The notes under the pieces are model-generated. The model was not told where the DNA came from, searched no databases, and saw only the letters and a program-made list of their open reading frames with translations. The position numbers and the translations under genes were made by a program. Positions 28,072 through 40,618 of a stretch of DNA of 43,301 bases are shown one piece after another (the stretch's first letter is position 1; the number at the start of each line of letters is the position of its first letter). Where the stretch lies: NCBI GenBank assembly GCA_002189035.1, contig NEEC01000480.1, forward strand, positions 1 through 43,301, written 5' to 3'. Origin of the DNA: Utricularia gibba. Its lineage: Eukaryota > Streptophyta > Magnoliopsida > Lamiales > Lentibulariaceae.

Positions 28072-30717
28072 AATTTCGAGAACATGAAGCACATTATTAA
28101 ATGCAGTCACCACGGAATGCCACGTGAGACACTTTTCGTTGTGGCTTGTTTTAATATGTCCACAGTTATCGGACAAACGTAACTCCAAATTATAATACTT
28201 GGAGCTCGAAAAGGGCTTCCCAACAGTGTGCTATGAAGAGCAAGGATCTGCATGTTATGCAAGAGGTGCTTCGCGGACCAGGATGTGCGACGTAGTCATT
28301 TCATTGCGCATCATCATTCGGGGTGCATCCTAAAAATCACACGTGCACGGATTCATTAAAAATAAATATTTACGCATATCCAGAGTGTATAACAGTGTTG
28401 GGATAAGTGATGCACGAAATTCATGATGTAGCATGTGACTTTTTTCCAACTTGATCGCATAGTAGATGAATTCTGACACCATATGTTTTGGCTTTGATTG
28501 ATTCATTTAGTTGCTATGATACTTCTGATTCTTGATGCACCATTCCCGTATACCATGTTCTAGTGGCTATTTGATTCTTTTGCCTTGTATGTTTTCGCAT
28601 CAATTTCGAGAACATGAAGCACATTATTAAATGCAGTCACCACGGAATGCCACGTGAGACACTTTTCGTTGTGGCTTGTTTTTAATATGTCCACAGTTAT
28701 CGGACAAACGTAACTCCAAATTATAATACTTGGAGCTCGAAAAGGGCTTCCCAACAGTGTGCTATGAAGAGCAAGGATCTGCATGTTATGCAAGAGGTGC
28801 TTCGCGGACCAGGATGTGCGACGTAGTCATTTCATTGCGCATCATCATTCGGTGCATCCTAAAAATCACACGTGCACGGGATTCATTAAAAATAAATATT
28901 TACGCATATCCAGAGTGTATAACAGTATAAGTGATGCCACGAAATTCATGATGTAGCATGTGACTTTTTTCCAACTTGATCGCATAGTAGATGAATTCTG
29001 ACACCATATTTTGGCTTTTGATTGATGCATTTAGTTGCTATGATACTTCTGATTCTTGATGCACCATTCCCGTATACCATGTCTCTAGTGGCTATTTGAT
29101 TCTTTTGCCTTGTATGTTGTTCGCATCAATTTCGAGAACATGAAGCACATTATTAAATGCAGTCACCACGGAATGCCACGTGAGACACTTTTCGTTGTGG
29201 CTTGTTTTTAATATGTCCACAGTTATCGGACAAACGTAACTCCAAATTATAATACTTGGAGCTCGAAAAGGGCTTCCCAACAGTGTGCTATGAAAGAGCA
29301 AGGATCTGCATGTTATGCAAGAGGTGCTTCGCGGACCAGGATGTGCGACGTAGTCATTTCATTGCGCATCATCATTCGGGGTGCATCCTAAAAATCACAC
29401 GTGCACGGATTCATTAAAAATAAATATTTACGCATATCCAGAGTGTATAACAGTGTTGGGATAAGTGATGCACGAAATTCATGATGTAGCATGTGACTTT
29501 TTTCCAACTTGATCGCATAGTAGATGAATTCTGACCCATATGTTTTTTTGATTGATGCATTTAGTTGCTATGATACTTCTGATTCTTGATGCACCATTCC
29601 CGTATACCATGTCTCTAGTGGCTATTTGATTCTTTTGCCTTGTATGTTGTTCGCATCAATTTCGAGAACATGAAGCACATTATTAAATGCAGTCACCACG
29701 GAATGCCACGTGAGACACTTTTCGTCTTGTTTTTAATATGTCCACAGTTATCGGACAAACGTAACTCCAAATTATAATACTTGGAGCTCGAAAAGGGCTT
29801 CCAACAGTGTGCTATGAAGAGCAAGGATCTGCATGTTATGCAAGAGGTGCTTCGCGGACCAGGATGTGCGACGTAGTCATTTCATTGCGCATCATCATTC
29901 GGGGTGCATCCTAAAAATCACACGTGCAGGATTCATTAAAAATAAATATTTACGCATATCCAGAGTGTATAACAGTGTTGGGATAAGTGATGCCACGAAA
30001 TTCATGATGTAGCATGTGACTTTTTTCCAACTTGATCGCATAGTAGATGAATTCTGACACCATATGTTTGGCTTTTGATTGATGCATTTAGTTGCTATGA
30101 TACTTCTGATTCTTGATGCACCATTCCCGTATACCATGTCTCTAGTGGCTATTTGATTCTTTTGCCTTGTATGTTGTTCGCATCAATTTCGAGAACATGA
30201 AGCACATTATTAAATGCAGTCACCACGGAATGCCACGTGAGACACTTTCGTTGTGGCTTGTTTTAATATGTCCACAGTTTTCGGACAAACGTAACTCCAA
30301 ATTATAATACTTGGAGCTCGAAAAGGGCTTCCCAACAGTGTGCTATGAAGAGCAAGGATCTGCATGTTATGCAAGAGGTGCTTCGCGGACCAGGATGTGC
30401 GACGTAGTCATTTCATTGCGCATCATCATTCGGGGTGCATCCTAAAATCACACGTGCACGGGATTCATTAAAAATAAATATTTACGCATATCCAGAGTGT
30501 ATAAACAGTGTTGGGATAAGTGATGCCACGAAATTCATGATGTAGCATGTGACTTTTTTCAACTTGATCGCATAGTAGATGAATTCTGACACCATATGTT
30601 TTGGCTTTTGATTGATTCATTTAGTTGCTATGATACTTCTGATTCTTGATGCACCATTCCCGTATACCATGTCTCTAGTGGCTATTTGATTCTTTTGCCT
30701 TGTATGTTGTTCGCATC

Positions 30718-31208
30718 AATTTCGAGAACATGAAGCACATTATTAAATGCAGTCACCACGGAATGCCACGTGAGACACTTTTCGTTGTGGCTTGTTTTTA
30801 ATATGTCCACAGTTATCGGACAAACGTAACTCCAAATTATAATACTTGGAGCTCGAAAAGGGCTTCCAACAGTGTGCTATGAAGAGCAAGGATCTGCATG
30901 TTATGCAAGAGGTGCTTCGCGGACCAGGATGTGCGACGTAGTCATTTCATTGCGCATCATCATTCGGCATCCTAAAAATCACACGTGCACGGATTCATTA
31001 AAAATAAATATTTACGCATATCCAGAGTGTATAACAGTGTTGGGATAAGTGATGCACGAAATTCATGATGTAGCATGTGACTTTTTCCAACTTGATCGCA
31101 TAGTAGATGAATTCTGACACCATATTTTTGGCTTTTGATTGATGCATTTAGTTGCTATGATACTTCTGATTCTTGATGCACCATTCCGTATACCATGTCT
31201 CTAGCATC
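30718..31208 (+). repeat. Monomer 60 with a clean ~35 bp deletion at its right end
   Basis: The sequence jumps from CTCTAG to CATCAATTTCG at about 31201-31206, omitting the roughly 35 bases that normally join these two points. It is a single clean event and the next monomer follows in phase, so it could be a genuine deletion allele inside the array. Confidence 0.85.
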
Positions 31209-34200
31209 AATTTCGAGAACATGAAGCACATTATTAAATGCAGTCACCACGGAATGCCACGTGAGACACTTTTCGTTGTGCTTGTTTTTAATATGTCCAC
31301 AGTTATCGGACAAACGTAACTCCAAATTATAATACTTGGAGCTCGAAAAGGGCTTCCCAACAGTGTGCTATGAAGAGCAAGGATCTGCATGTTATGCAAG
31401 AGGTGCTTCGCGGACCAGGATGTGCGACGTAGTCATTTCATTGCGCATCATCATTCGGGGTGCATCCTAAAAATCACACGTGCACGGGATTCATTAAAAA
31501 TAAATATTTACGCATATCCAGAGTGTATAACAGTGTTGGGATAAGTGATGCCACGAAATTCATGATGTAGCATGTGACTTTTTTCCAACTTGATCGCATA
31601 GTAGATGAATTCTGACACCATATGTTTTGGCTTTTTGATTGATGCATTTAGTTGCTATGATACTTCTGATTCTTGATGCACCATTCCCATATACCATGTC
31701 TCTAGTGGCTATTTGATTCTTTTGCCTTGTATGTTTTCGCATCAATTTCGAGAACATGAAGCACATTATTAAATGCAGCCACCACGGAATGCACGTGAGA
31801 CACTTTCGTTGTTTTTTTAATCCACAGTTATCGGACAAACGTAACTCCAAATTATAATACTTGGAGCTCGAAAAGGGCTTCCCAACAGTGTGCTATGAAG
31901 AGCAAGGATCTGCATGTTATGCAAGAGGTGCTTCGCGGACCAGGATGTGCGACGTAGTCATTTCATTGCGCATCATCATTCGGGTGCATCCTAAAAATCA
32001 CACGTGCACGGATTCATTAAAAATAAATATTTACGCATATCCAGAGTGTATAACAGTGTTGGGATAAGTGATGCCACGAAATTCATGATGTAGCATGTGA
32101 CTTTTTTCCAACTTGATCGCATAGTAGATGAATTCTGACACCATATGTTTTGGCTTTGATTGATGCATTTAGTTGCTATGATACTTCTGATTCTTGATGC
32201 ACCATTCCCGTATACCATGTCTCTAGTGGCTATTTGATTCTTTTGCCTTGTATGTTGTTCGCATCAATTTCGAGAACATGAAGCACATTATTAAATGCAG
32301 TCACCACGGAATGCCACGTGAGACACTTTCGTTGTGGCTTTTTAATATGTCCACAGTTATCGGACAAACGTAACTCCAAATTATAATACTTGGAGCTCGA
32401 AAAGGGCTTCCCAACAGTGTGCTATGAAGAGCAAGGATCTGCATGTTATGCAAGAGTGCTTCGCGGACCAGGATGTGCGACGTAGTCATTTCATTGCGCA
32501 TCATCATTCGGGGTGCATCCTAAAAATCACACGTGCACGGGATTCATTAAAAATAAATATTTACGCATATCCAGAGTGTATAACAGTGTTGGATAAGTGA
32601 TGCACGAAATTCATGATGTAGCATGTGACTTTTTTCCAACTTGATCGCATAGTAGATGAATTCTGACCATATGTTTTGGCTTTTGATTGATGCATTTAGT
32701 TGCTATGATACTTCTGATTCTTGATGCACCATTCCCGTATACCATGTCTCTAGTGGCTATTTGATTCTTTTGCCTTGTATGTTGTTCGCATCAATTTCGA
32801 GAACATGAAGCACATTATTAAATGCAGTCACCACGGAATGCCACGTGAGACACTTTTCGTTGTGGCTTGTTTTTTAATCCACAGTTATCGGACAAACGTA
32901 ACTCCAAATTATAATACTTGGAGCTCGAAAAGGGCTTCCCAACAGTGTGCTATGAAGAGCAAGGATCTGCATGTTATGCAAGAGGTGCTTCGCGGACCAG
33001 GATGTGCGACGTAGTCATTCATTGCGCATCATCATTCGGGGTGCATCCTAAAAATCACACGTGCACGGATTCATTAAAAATAAATATTTACGCATATCCA
33101 GAGTGTATAACAGTGTTGGGATAAGTGATGCCACGAAATTCATGATGTAGCATGTGACTTTTTTCCAACTTGATCGCATAGTAGATGAATTCTGACACCA
33201 TATGTTTTGGCTTTGATTGATGCATTTAGTTGCTATGATACTTCTGATTCTTGATGCACCATTCCGTATACCATGTCTCTAGTGGCTATTTGATTCTTTT
33301 GCCTTGTATGTTGTTCGCATCAATTTCGAGAACATGAAGCACATTATTAAATGCAGTCACCACGGAATGCCACGTGAGACACTTTTCGTTGTGGCTTGTT
33401 TTAATATGTCCACAGTTATCGGACAAACGTAACTCCAAATTATAATACTTGGAGCTCGAAAAGGGCTTCCCAACAGTGTGCTATGAAGAGCAAGGATCTG
33501 CATGTTATGCAAGAGGTGCTTCGCGGACCAGGATGTGCGACGTAGTCATTTCATTGCGCATCATCATTCGGGTGCATCTAAAAATCACACGTGCACGGAT
33601 TCATTAAAAATAAATATTTACGCATATCCAGAGTGTATAACAGTGTTGGGATAAGTGATGCACGAAATTCATGATGTAGCATGTGACTTTTTTCCAACTT
33701 GATCGCATAGTAGATGAATCTGACACCATATTTTTTTGATTGATTTAGTTGCTATGATACTTCTGATTCTTGATGCACCATTCCCGTATACCATGTCTCT
33801 AGTGGCTATTTGATTCTTTTGCCTTGTATGTTGTTCGCATCAATTTCGAGAACATGAACATTATAAAATGCAGTCACCACGGAATGCCACGTGAGACACT
33901 TTTCGTTGTGGCTTTTTTAATATGTCCACAGTTATCGGACAAACGTAACTCCAAATTATAATACTTGGAGCTCGAAAAGGGCTTCCCAACAGTGTGCTAT
34001 GAAGAGCAAGGATCTGCATGTTATGCAAGAGGTGCTTCGCGGACCAGGATGTGCGACGTAGTCATTTCATTGCGCATCATCATTCGGGGTGCATAAAAAT
34101 CACACGTGCACGGGATTCATTAAAAATAAATATTTACGCATATCCAGAGTGTATAACAGTGTTGGGATAAGTGATGCACGAAATTCATGATGTAGCATGT

Positions 34201-34368
34201 GACTTTTTTCCAACTTGATCGCATAGTAGATGAATTCTGACACCATATGTTTTGGCTTTTGATTGATGCATTTAGTTGCTATGATACTTCTGATTCTTGA
34301 TGCACCATTCCCGTATACCATGTCTCTAGTGGCTATTTGATTCTTTTGCCTTGTATGTTGTTCGCATC

Positions 34369-34873
34369 AATTTCGAGAACATGAAGCACATTATTAAATG
34401 CAGTCACCACGAATGCCACGTGAGACACTTTCGTTGTGGCTTTTTAATATGTCCACAGTTATCGGACAAACGTAACTCCAAATTATAATACTTGGAGCTC
34501 GAAAGGGCTTCCAACAGTGTGCTATGAAGAGCAAGGATCTGCATTATGCAGAGGTGCTTCGCGGACCAGGATGTGCGACGTAGTCATTTCATTGCGCATC
34601 ATCATTCGGGGTGCATCCTAAAAATCACACGTGCACCGGATTCATTAAAAATAAATATTTACGCATATCCAGAGTGTATAACAGTGTTGGGATAAGTGAT
34701 GCACGAAATTCATGATGTAGCATGTGACTTTTTTCCAACTTGATCGCATAGTAGATTTTGGCTTTGATTGATGCATTTAGTTGCTATGATACTTCTGATT
34801 CTTGATGCACCATTCCCGTATACCATGTCTCTAGTGGCTATTTGATTCTTTTGCCTTGTATGTTGTTCGCATC
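34369..34873 (+). repeat. Monomer 67 with a ~19 bp deletion removing GAATTC and CATATG
   Basis: At about 34751-34762 the text runs GTAGATTTTGGC, so the segment carrying the otherwise conserved GAATTC and CATATG sites is absent. The junction lies at shared T residues, as expected for slippage or microhomology deletion. This copy also has the rare CACCGG variant near 34635. Confidence 0.8.
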
Positions 34874-37800
34874 AATTTCGAGAACATGAAGCACATTATT
34901 AAATGCAGTCACACGGAATGCCACGTGAGACACTTTTCGTTGTGGCTTTTTAATATGTCCACAGTTATCGGACAAACGTAACTCCAAATTATAATACTTG
35001 GAGCTCGAAAGGGCTTCCAAACAGTGTGCTATGAAGAGCAAGGATCTGCATGTTATGCAAGAGGTGCTTCGCGGACCAGGATGTGCGACGTAGTCATTTC
35101 ATTGCGCATCATCATTCGGGGTGCATCCTAAAAATCACACGTGCACGGGATTCATTAAAAAAAATATTTACGCATATCCAGAGTGTAAACAGTGTTGGGA
35201 TAAGTGATGCCACGAAATTCATGATGTAGCATGTGACTTTTTTCCAACTTGATCGCATAGTAGATGAATTCTGACACCATATGTTTTGGCTTTTTGATTG
35301 ATGCATTTAGTTGCTATGATACTTCTGATTCTTGATGCACCATTCCCGTATACCATGTCTCTAGTGGCTATTTGATTCTTTTGCCTTGTATGTTGTTCGC
35401 ATCAAATTTCGAGAACATGAAGCACATTATTAAATGCAATCACCGGAATGCCACGTGAGACACTTTTCGTTGTGGCTTTTTTAATATGTCCACAGTTATC
35501 GGACAAACGTAACTCCAAATTATAATACTTGGAGCTCGAAAAGGGCTTCCCAACAGTGTGCTATGAAGAGCAAGGATCTGCATGTTATGCAAGAGGTGCT
35601 TCGCGGACCAGGATGTGCGACGTAGTCATTTCATTGCGCATCATCATTCGGGTGCATCCTAAAAATCACACGTGCACGGGATTCATTAAAAATAAATATT
35701 TACGCATATCCAGAGTGTATAACAGTGTTGGGATAAGTGATGCCACGAAATTCATGATGTAGCATGTGACTTTTTTCCAACTTGATCGCATAGTAGATGA
35801 ATTCTGACACCATATGTTTTGGCTTTTGATTGATGCATTTAGTTGCTATGATACTTCTGATTCTTGATGCACCATTCCGTATACCATGTCTCTAGTGGCT
35901 ATTTGATTCTTTTGCCTTGTATGTTGTTCGCATCAATTTCGAGAACATGAAGCACATTATTAAATGCAGTCACCACGGAATGCCACGTGAGACACTTTTC
36001 GTTGTGGCTTGTTTTTAATATGTCCACAGTTATCGGACAAAACGTAACTCCAAATTATAATACTTGGAGCTCGAAAAGGGCTTCCAACAGTGTGCTATGA
36101 AGAGCAAGGATCTGCATGTTATGCAAGAGGTGCTTCGCGGACCAGGATGTGCGACGTAGTCATTTCATTGCGCATCATCATTCGGGGTGCATCTAAAAAC
36201 ACACGTGCACGGATTCATTAAAAATAATATTTACGCATATCCAGAGTGTATAACAGTGTTGGGATAAGTGATGCCACGAAATTCATGATGTAGCATGTGA
36301 CTTTTTTCCAACTTGATCGCATAGTAGATGAATTCTGACACCATATGTTTTGGCTTTTGATTGATGCATTTAGTTGCTATGATACTTCTGATTCTTGATG
36401 CACCATTCCCGTATACCATGTCTCTAGTGGCTATTTGATTCTTTTGCCTTGTATGTTGTTCGCATCAATTTCGAGAACATGAAGCACATTATTAAATGCA
36501 GTCACCACGGAATGCCACGTGAGACACTTTCGTTGTGGCTTTTTTAATATGTCCACAGTTATCGGACAAACGTAACTCCAAATTATAATACTTGGAGCTC
36601 GAAAGGGCTTCCCAACAGTGTGCTATGAAGAGCAAGGATCTGCATGTTATGCGAAGGTGCTTACCAGGATGTGCGACGTAGTCATTTCATTGCGCATCAT
36701 CATTCGGGTGCATCCTAAAAATCACACGTGCACGGATTCATTAAAAATAAATATTTACGCATATCAGAGTATATAACAGTGTTGGGATAAGTGATGCCAC
36801 GAAATTCATGATGTAGCATGTGACTTTTTTCCAACTTGATCGCATAGTAGATGAATTCTGACACCATATGTTTTGGCTTTTGATTGATGCATTTAGTTGC
36901 TATGATACTTCTGATTCTTGATGCACCATTCCCGTATACCATGTCTCTAGTGGCTATTTGATTCTTTTGCCTTGTATGTTGTTCGCATCAATTTCGAGAA
37001 CATGAAGCACATTATTAAATGCAGTCACCACGGAATGCCACGTGAGACACTTTTCGTTGTGGCTTGTTTTTAATATCCAGTTATCGGACAAACGTAACTC
37101 CAAATTATAATACTTGGAGCTCGAAAAGGGCTTCCAACAGTGTGCTATGAAGAGCAAGGATCTGCATGTTATGCAAGAGGTGCTTCGCGGACAGGATGTG
37201 CGACGTAGTCATTTCATTGCGCATCATCATTCGGGTGCATCCTAAAAATCACACGTGCACGGATTCATTAAAAATAAATATTTACGCATATCCAGAGTGT
37301 ATAACAGTGTTGGGATAAGTGATGCCACGAAATGATGTAGCATGTGACTTTTTTCCAACTTGATCGCATAGTAGATGAATTCTGACACCATATGTTTTGG
37401 CTTTGATTGATGCATTTAGTTGCTATGATACTTCTGATTCTTGATGCACCATTCCCGTATACCATGTCTCTAGTGGCTATTTGATTTTTTGCCTTGTATG
37501 TTGTTCGCATCAATTTCGAGAACATGAAGCACATTATTAAATGCAGTCACCACGAATGCCACGTGAGACACTTTTCGTTGTGGCTTTTTTAATATGTCCA
37601 CAGTTATCGGACAAACGTAACTCCAAATTATAATACTTGGAGCTCGAAAGGGCTTCCCAACAGTGTGCTATGAAGAGCAAGGATCTGCATGTTATGCAGA
37701 GGTGCTTCGCGACCAGATGTGCGACATAGTCATTTCATTGCGCATCATCATTCGGGGTGCATCCTAAAAATCACACGTGCACGGATTCATTAAAAATAAA

Positions 37801-40121
37801 TATTTACGCATATCCAGATTATATAACAGTGTTGGGATAAGTGATGCCACGAAATTCATGATGTAGCATGTGACTTTTTTTCCAACTTGATCGCATAGTA
37901 GATGAAGTCTGACACCATATGTTTTGGCTTTGATTGATGCATTTAGTTGCTATGATACTTCTGATTCTTGATGCACCATTCCCGTATACCATGTCTCTAG
38001 TGGCTATTTGATTCTTTTGCCTTGTATGTTGTTCGCATCAATTTCGAGAACATGAAGCACATTATTAATGCAGTCACCACGGAATGCACGTGAGACACTT
38101 TTCGTTGTGGCTTGTTTTTAATATCACAGTTATCGGACAAACGTAACTCCAAATTATAATACTTGGAGCTCGAAAAGGCTTCCCAACAGTGTGCTATGAA
38201 GAGCAAGGATCTGCATGTTATGCAAGAGGTGCTTCGCGGACCAGGATGTGCGACGTAGTCATTTCATTGCGCATCATCATTCGGGGTGCATCCTAAAAAT
38301 CACACGTGCACGGGATTCATTAAAAATAAATATTTACGCATATCCAGAGTGTATAACAGTGTTGGGATAAGTGATGCACGAAATTCATGATGTAGCATGA
38401 CTTTTTTCCAACTTGATCGCATAGTAGATGAATTCTGACACCATATGTTTTGGCTTTGATTGATGCATTTAGTTGCTATGATACTTCTGATTCTTGATGC
38501 ACCATTCCCGTATACCATGTCTCTAGTGGCTATTTGATTCTTTTGCCTTGTATGTTGTTCGCATCAATTTCGAGAACATGAAGCACATTATTAAATGCAG
38601 TCACCACGGAATGCCACGTGAGACACTTTTCGTTGTGGCTTTTTTAATATGTCCACAGTTATCGGACAAACGTAACTCCAAATTATAATACTTGGAGCTC
38701 GAAAGTGCTATGAAGAGCAAGGATCTGCATGTTATGCAAGAGTGCTTCGCGACCAGGATGTGCGACGTAGTCATTTCATTGCGCATCATCATTCGGGGTG
38801 CATCCTAAAAATCACACGTGCACGGGATTCATTAAAAATAAATATTTACGCATATCCAGAGTGTATAACAGTGTTGGGATAAGTGATGCACGAAATTCAT
38901 GATGTAGCATGTGACTTTTTTCCAACTTGATCGCATAGTAGATGAATTCTGACACCATATGTTTTGGCTGTTGATTGATGCATTTAGTTGCTATGATACT
39001 TCTGATTCTTGATGCACCATTCCGTATACCATGTCTCTAGTGGCTATTTGATTCTTTTGCCTTGTATGTTGTTCGCATCAATTTCGAGAACATGAACATT
39101 ATTAAATGCAGTCACCACGGAATGCCACGTGAGACACTTTTCGTTGTGGCTTTTTAATATGTCCACAGTTATCGGACAAACGTAACTCCAAATTATAATA
39201 CTTGGAGCTCGAAAGGGCTTCCCAACAGTGTGCTATGAAGAGCAAGGATCTGCATGTTATGCAAGAGGTGCTTCGCGGACCAGGATGTGCGACGTAGTCA
39301 TTTCATTGCGCATCATATTTCGGGGTGCATCCTAAAAATCACACGTGCACGGGATTCATTAAAAATAAATATTTACGCATATCCAGAGTATATAACAGTG
39401 TTGGGATAAGTGATGCCACGAAATTCATGATGTAGCATGTGACTTTTTTCCAACTTGATCGCATAGTAGATGAATTCTGACACCATATGTTTTGGCTTGA
39501 TTGATGCATTTAGTTGCTATGATACTTCTGATTCTTGATGCACCATTCCCGTATACCATGTCTCTAGTGGCTATTTGATTCTTTTGCCTTGTATGTTGTT
39601 CGCATCAATTTCGAGAACATGAAGCACATTATTAAATGCAGTCACCACGGAATGCCACGTGAGACACTTTTCCTTGTTTTTAATATGTCCACAGTTATCG
39701 GACAAACGTAACTCCAAATTATAATACTTGGAGCTCGAAAAGGGCTTCCCAACACTATGAAGAGCAAGGATCTGCATGTTATGCAAGAGGTGCTTCGCGG
39801 ACCAGGATGTGCGACGTAGTCATTTTGCGCATCATCATTCGGGGTGCATCCTAAAAATCACACGTGCACCGGATTCATTAAAAATAAATATTTACGCATA
39901 TCCAGAGTGTATAACAGTGTTGGGATAAGTGATGCCACGAAATTCATGATGTAGCATGTGACTTTTTTCCAACTTGATCGCATAGTAGATGAATTCTGAC
40001 ACATATGTTTTGGCTTTGATTGATGCATTTAGTTGCTATGATACTTCTGATTATGCACCATTCCCGTATACCATGTCTCTAGTGGCTATTTGATTCTTTT
40101 GCCTTGTATGTTGTTCGCATC

Positions 40122-40618
40122 AATTTCGAGAACATGAAGCACATTATTAATGCAGTCACCACGGAATGCCACGTGAGACACTTTTCGTTGTGGCTTTTTT
40201 AATATGTCCACAGTTATCGGACAAACGTAACTCCAAATTATAATACTTGGAGCTCGAAAAGGGCGGATCTGCATGTTATGCAAGAGGTGCTTCGCGGACC
40301 AGGATGTGCGACGTAGTCATTTCATTGCGCATCATCATTCGGGTGCATCCTAAAAATCACACGTGCACGGATTCATTAAAATAATATTTACATATCCAGA
40401 GTGTATAACAGTGTTGGGATAAGTGATGCCACGAAATTCATGATGTAGCATGTGACTTTTTTCCAACTTGATCGCATAGTAGATGAATCTGACACCATAT
40501 GTTTGGCTTTGATTGATGCATTTAGTTGCTATGATACTTCTGATTCTTGATGCACCATTCCCGTATACCATGTCTCTAGTGGCTATTTGATTCTTTTGCC
40601 TTGTATGTTGTTCGCATC
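40122..40618 (+). repeat. Monomer 78 with a ~27 bp deletion (497 bp)
   Basis: At 40258-40270 AAAAGGGC is followed directly by GGATCTGC, omitting the 27 bases that normally lie between them. A separate three-base loss occurs near 40050 (TGATTATGCACC in place of TGATTCTTGATGCACC). It belongs to the G-less subtype of the right block. Confidence 0.8.

Larger units (their letters stand above)
14489..33841 (+). repeat. Middle block: satellite monomers 29-65
   Basis: Monomer starts: 14489, 15012, 15538, 16063, 16582, 17102, 17613, 18125, 18651, 19174, 19691, 20225, 20749, 21281, 21806, 22338, 22864, 23392, 23926, 24452, 24973, 25504, 26032, 26552, 27076, 27598, 28072, 28602, 29128, 29658, 30185, 30718, 31209, 31744, 32266, 32793 and 33322. 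Lengths are mostly 511-535 bp, with shorter copies at 17102-18124 (511 and 512 bp), 27598 (474 bp) and 30718 (491 bp). Local variants are concentrated here. GATTGATTCATTT replaces GATTGATGCATTT in six copies between 18.5 and 30.7 kb, and ATGCATCACC replaces ATGCAGTCACC in five copies between 16.6 and 20.8 kb. Confidence 0.95.
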
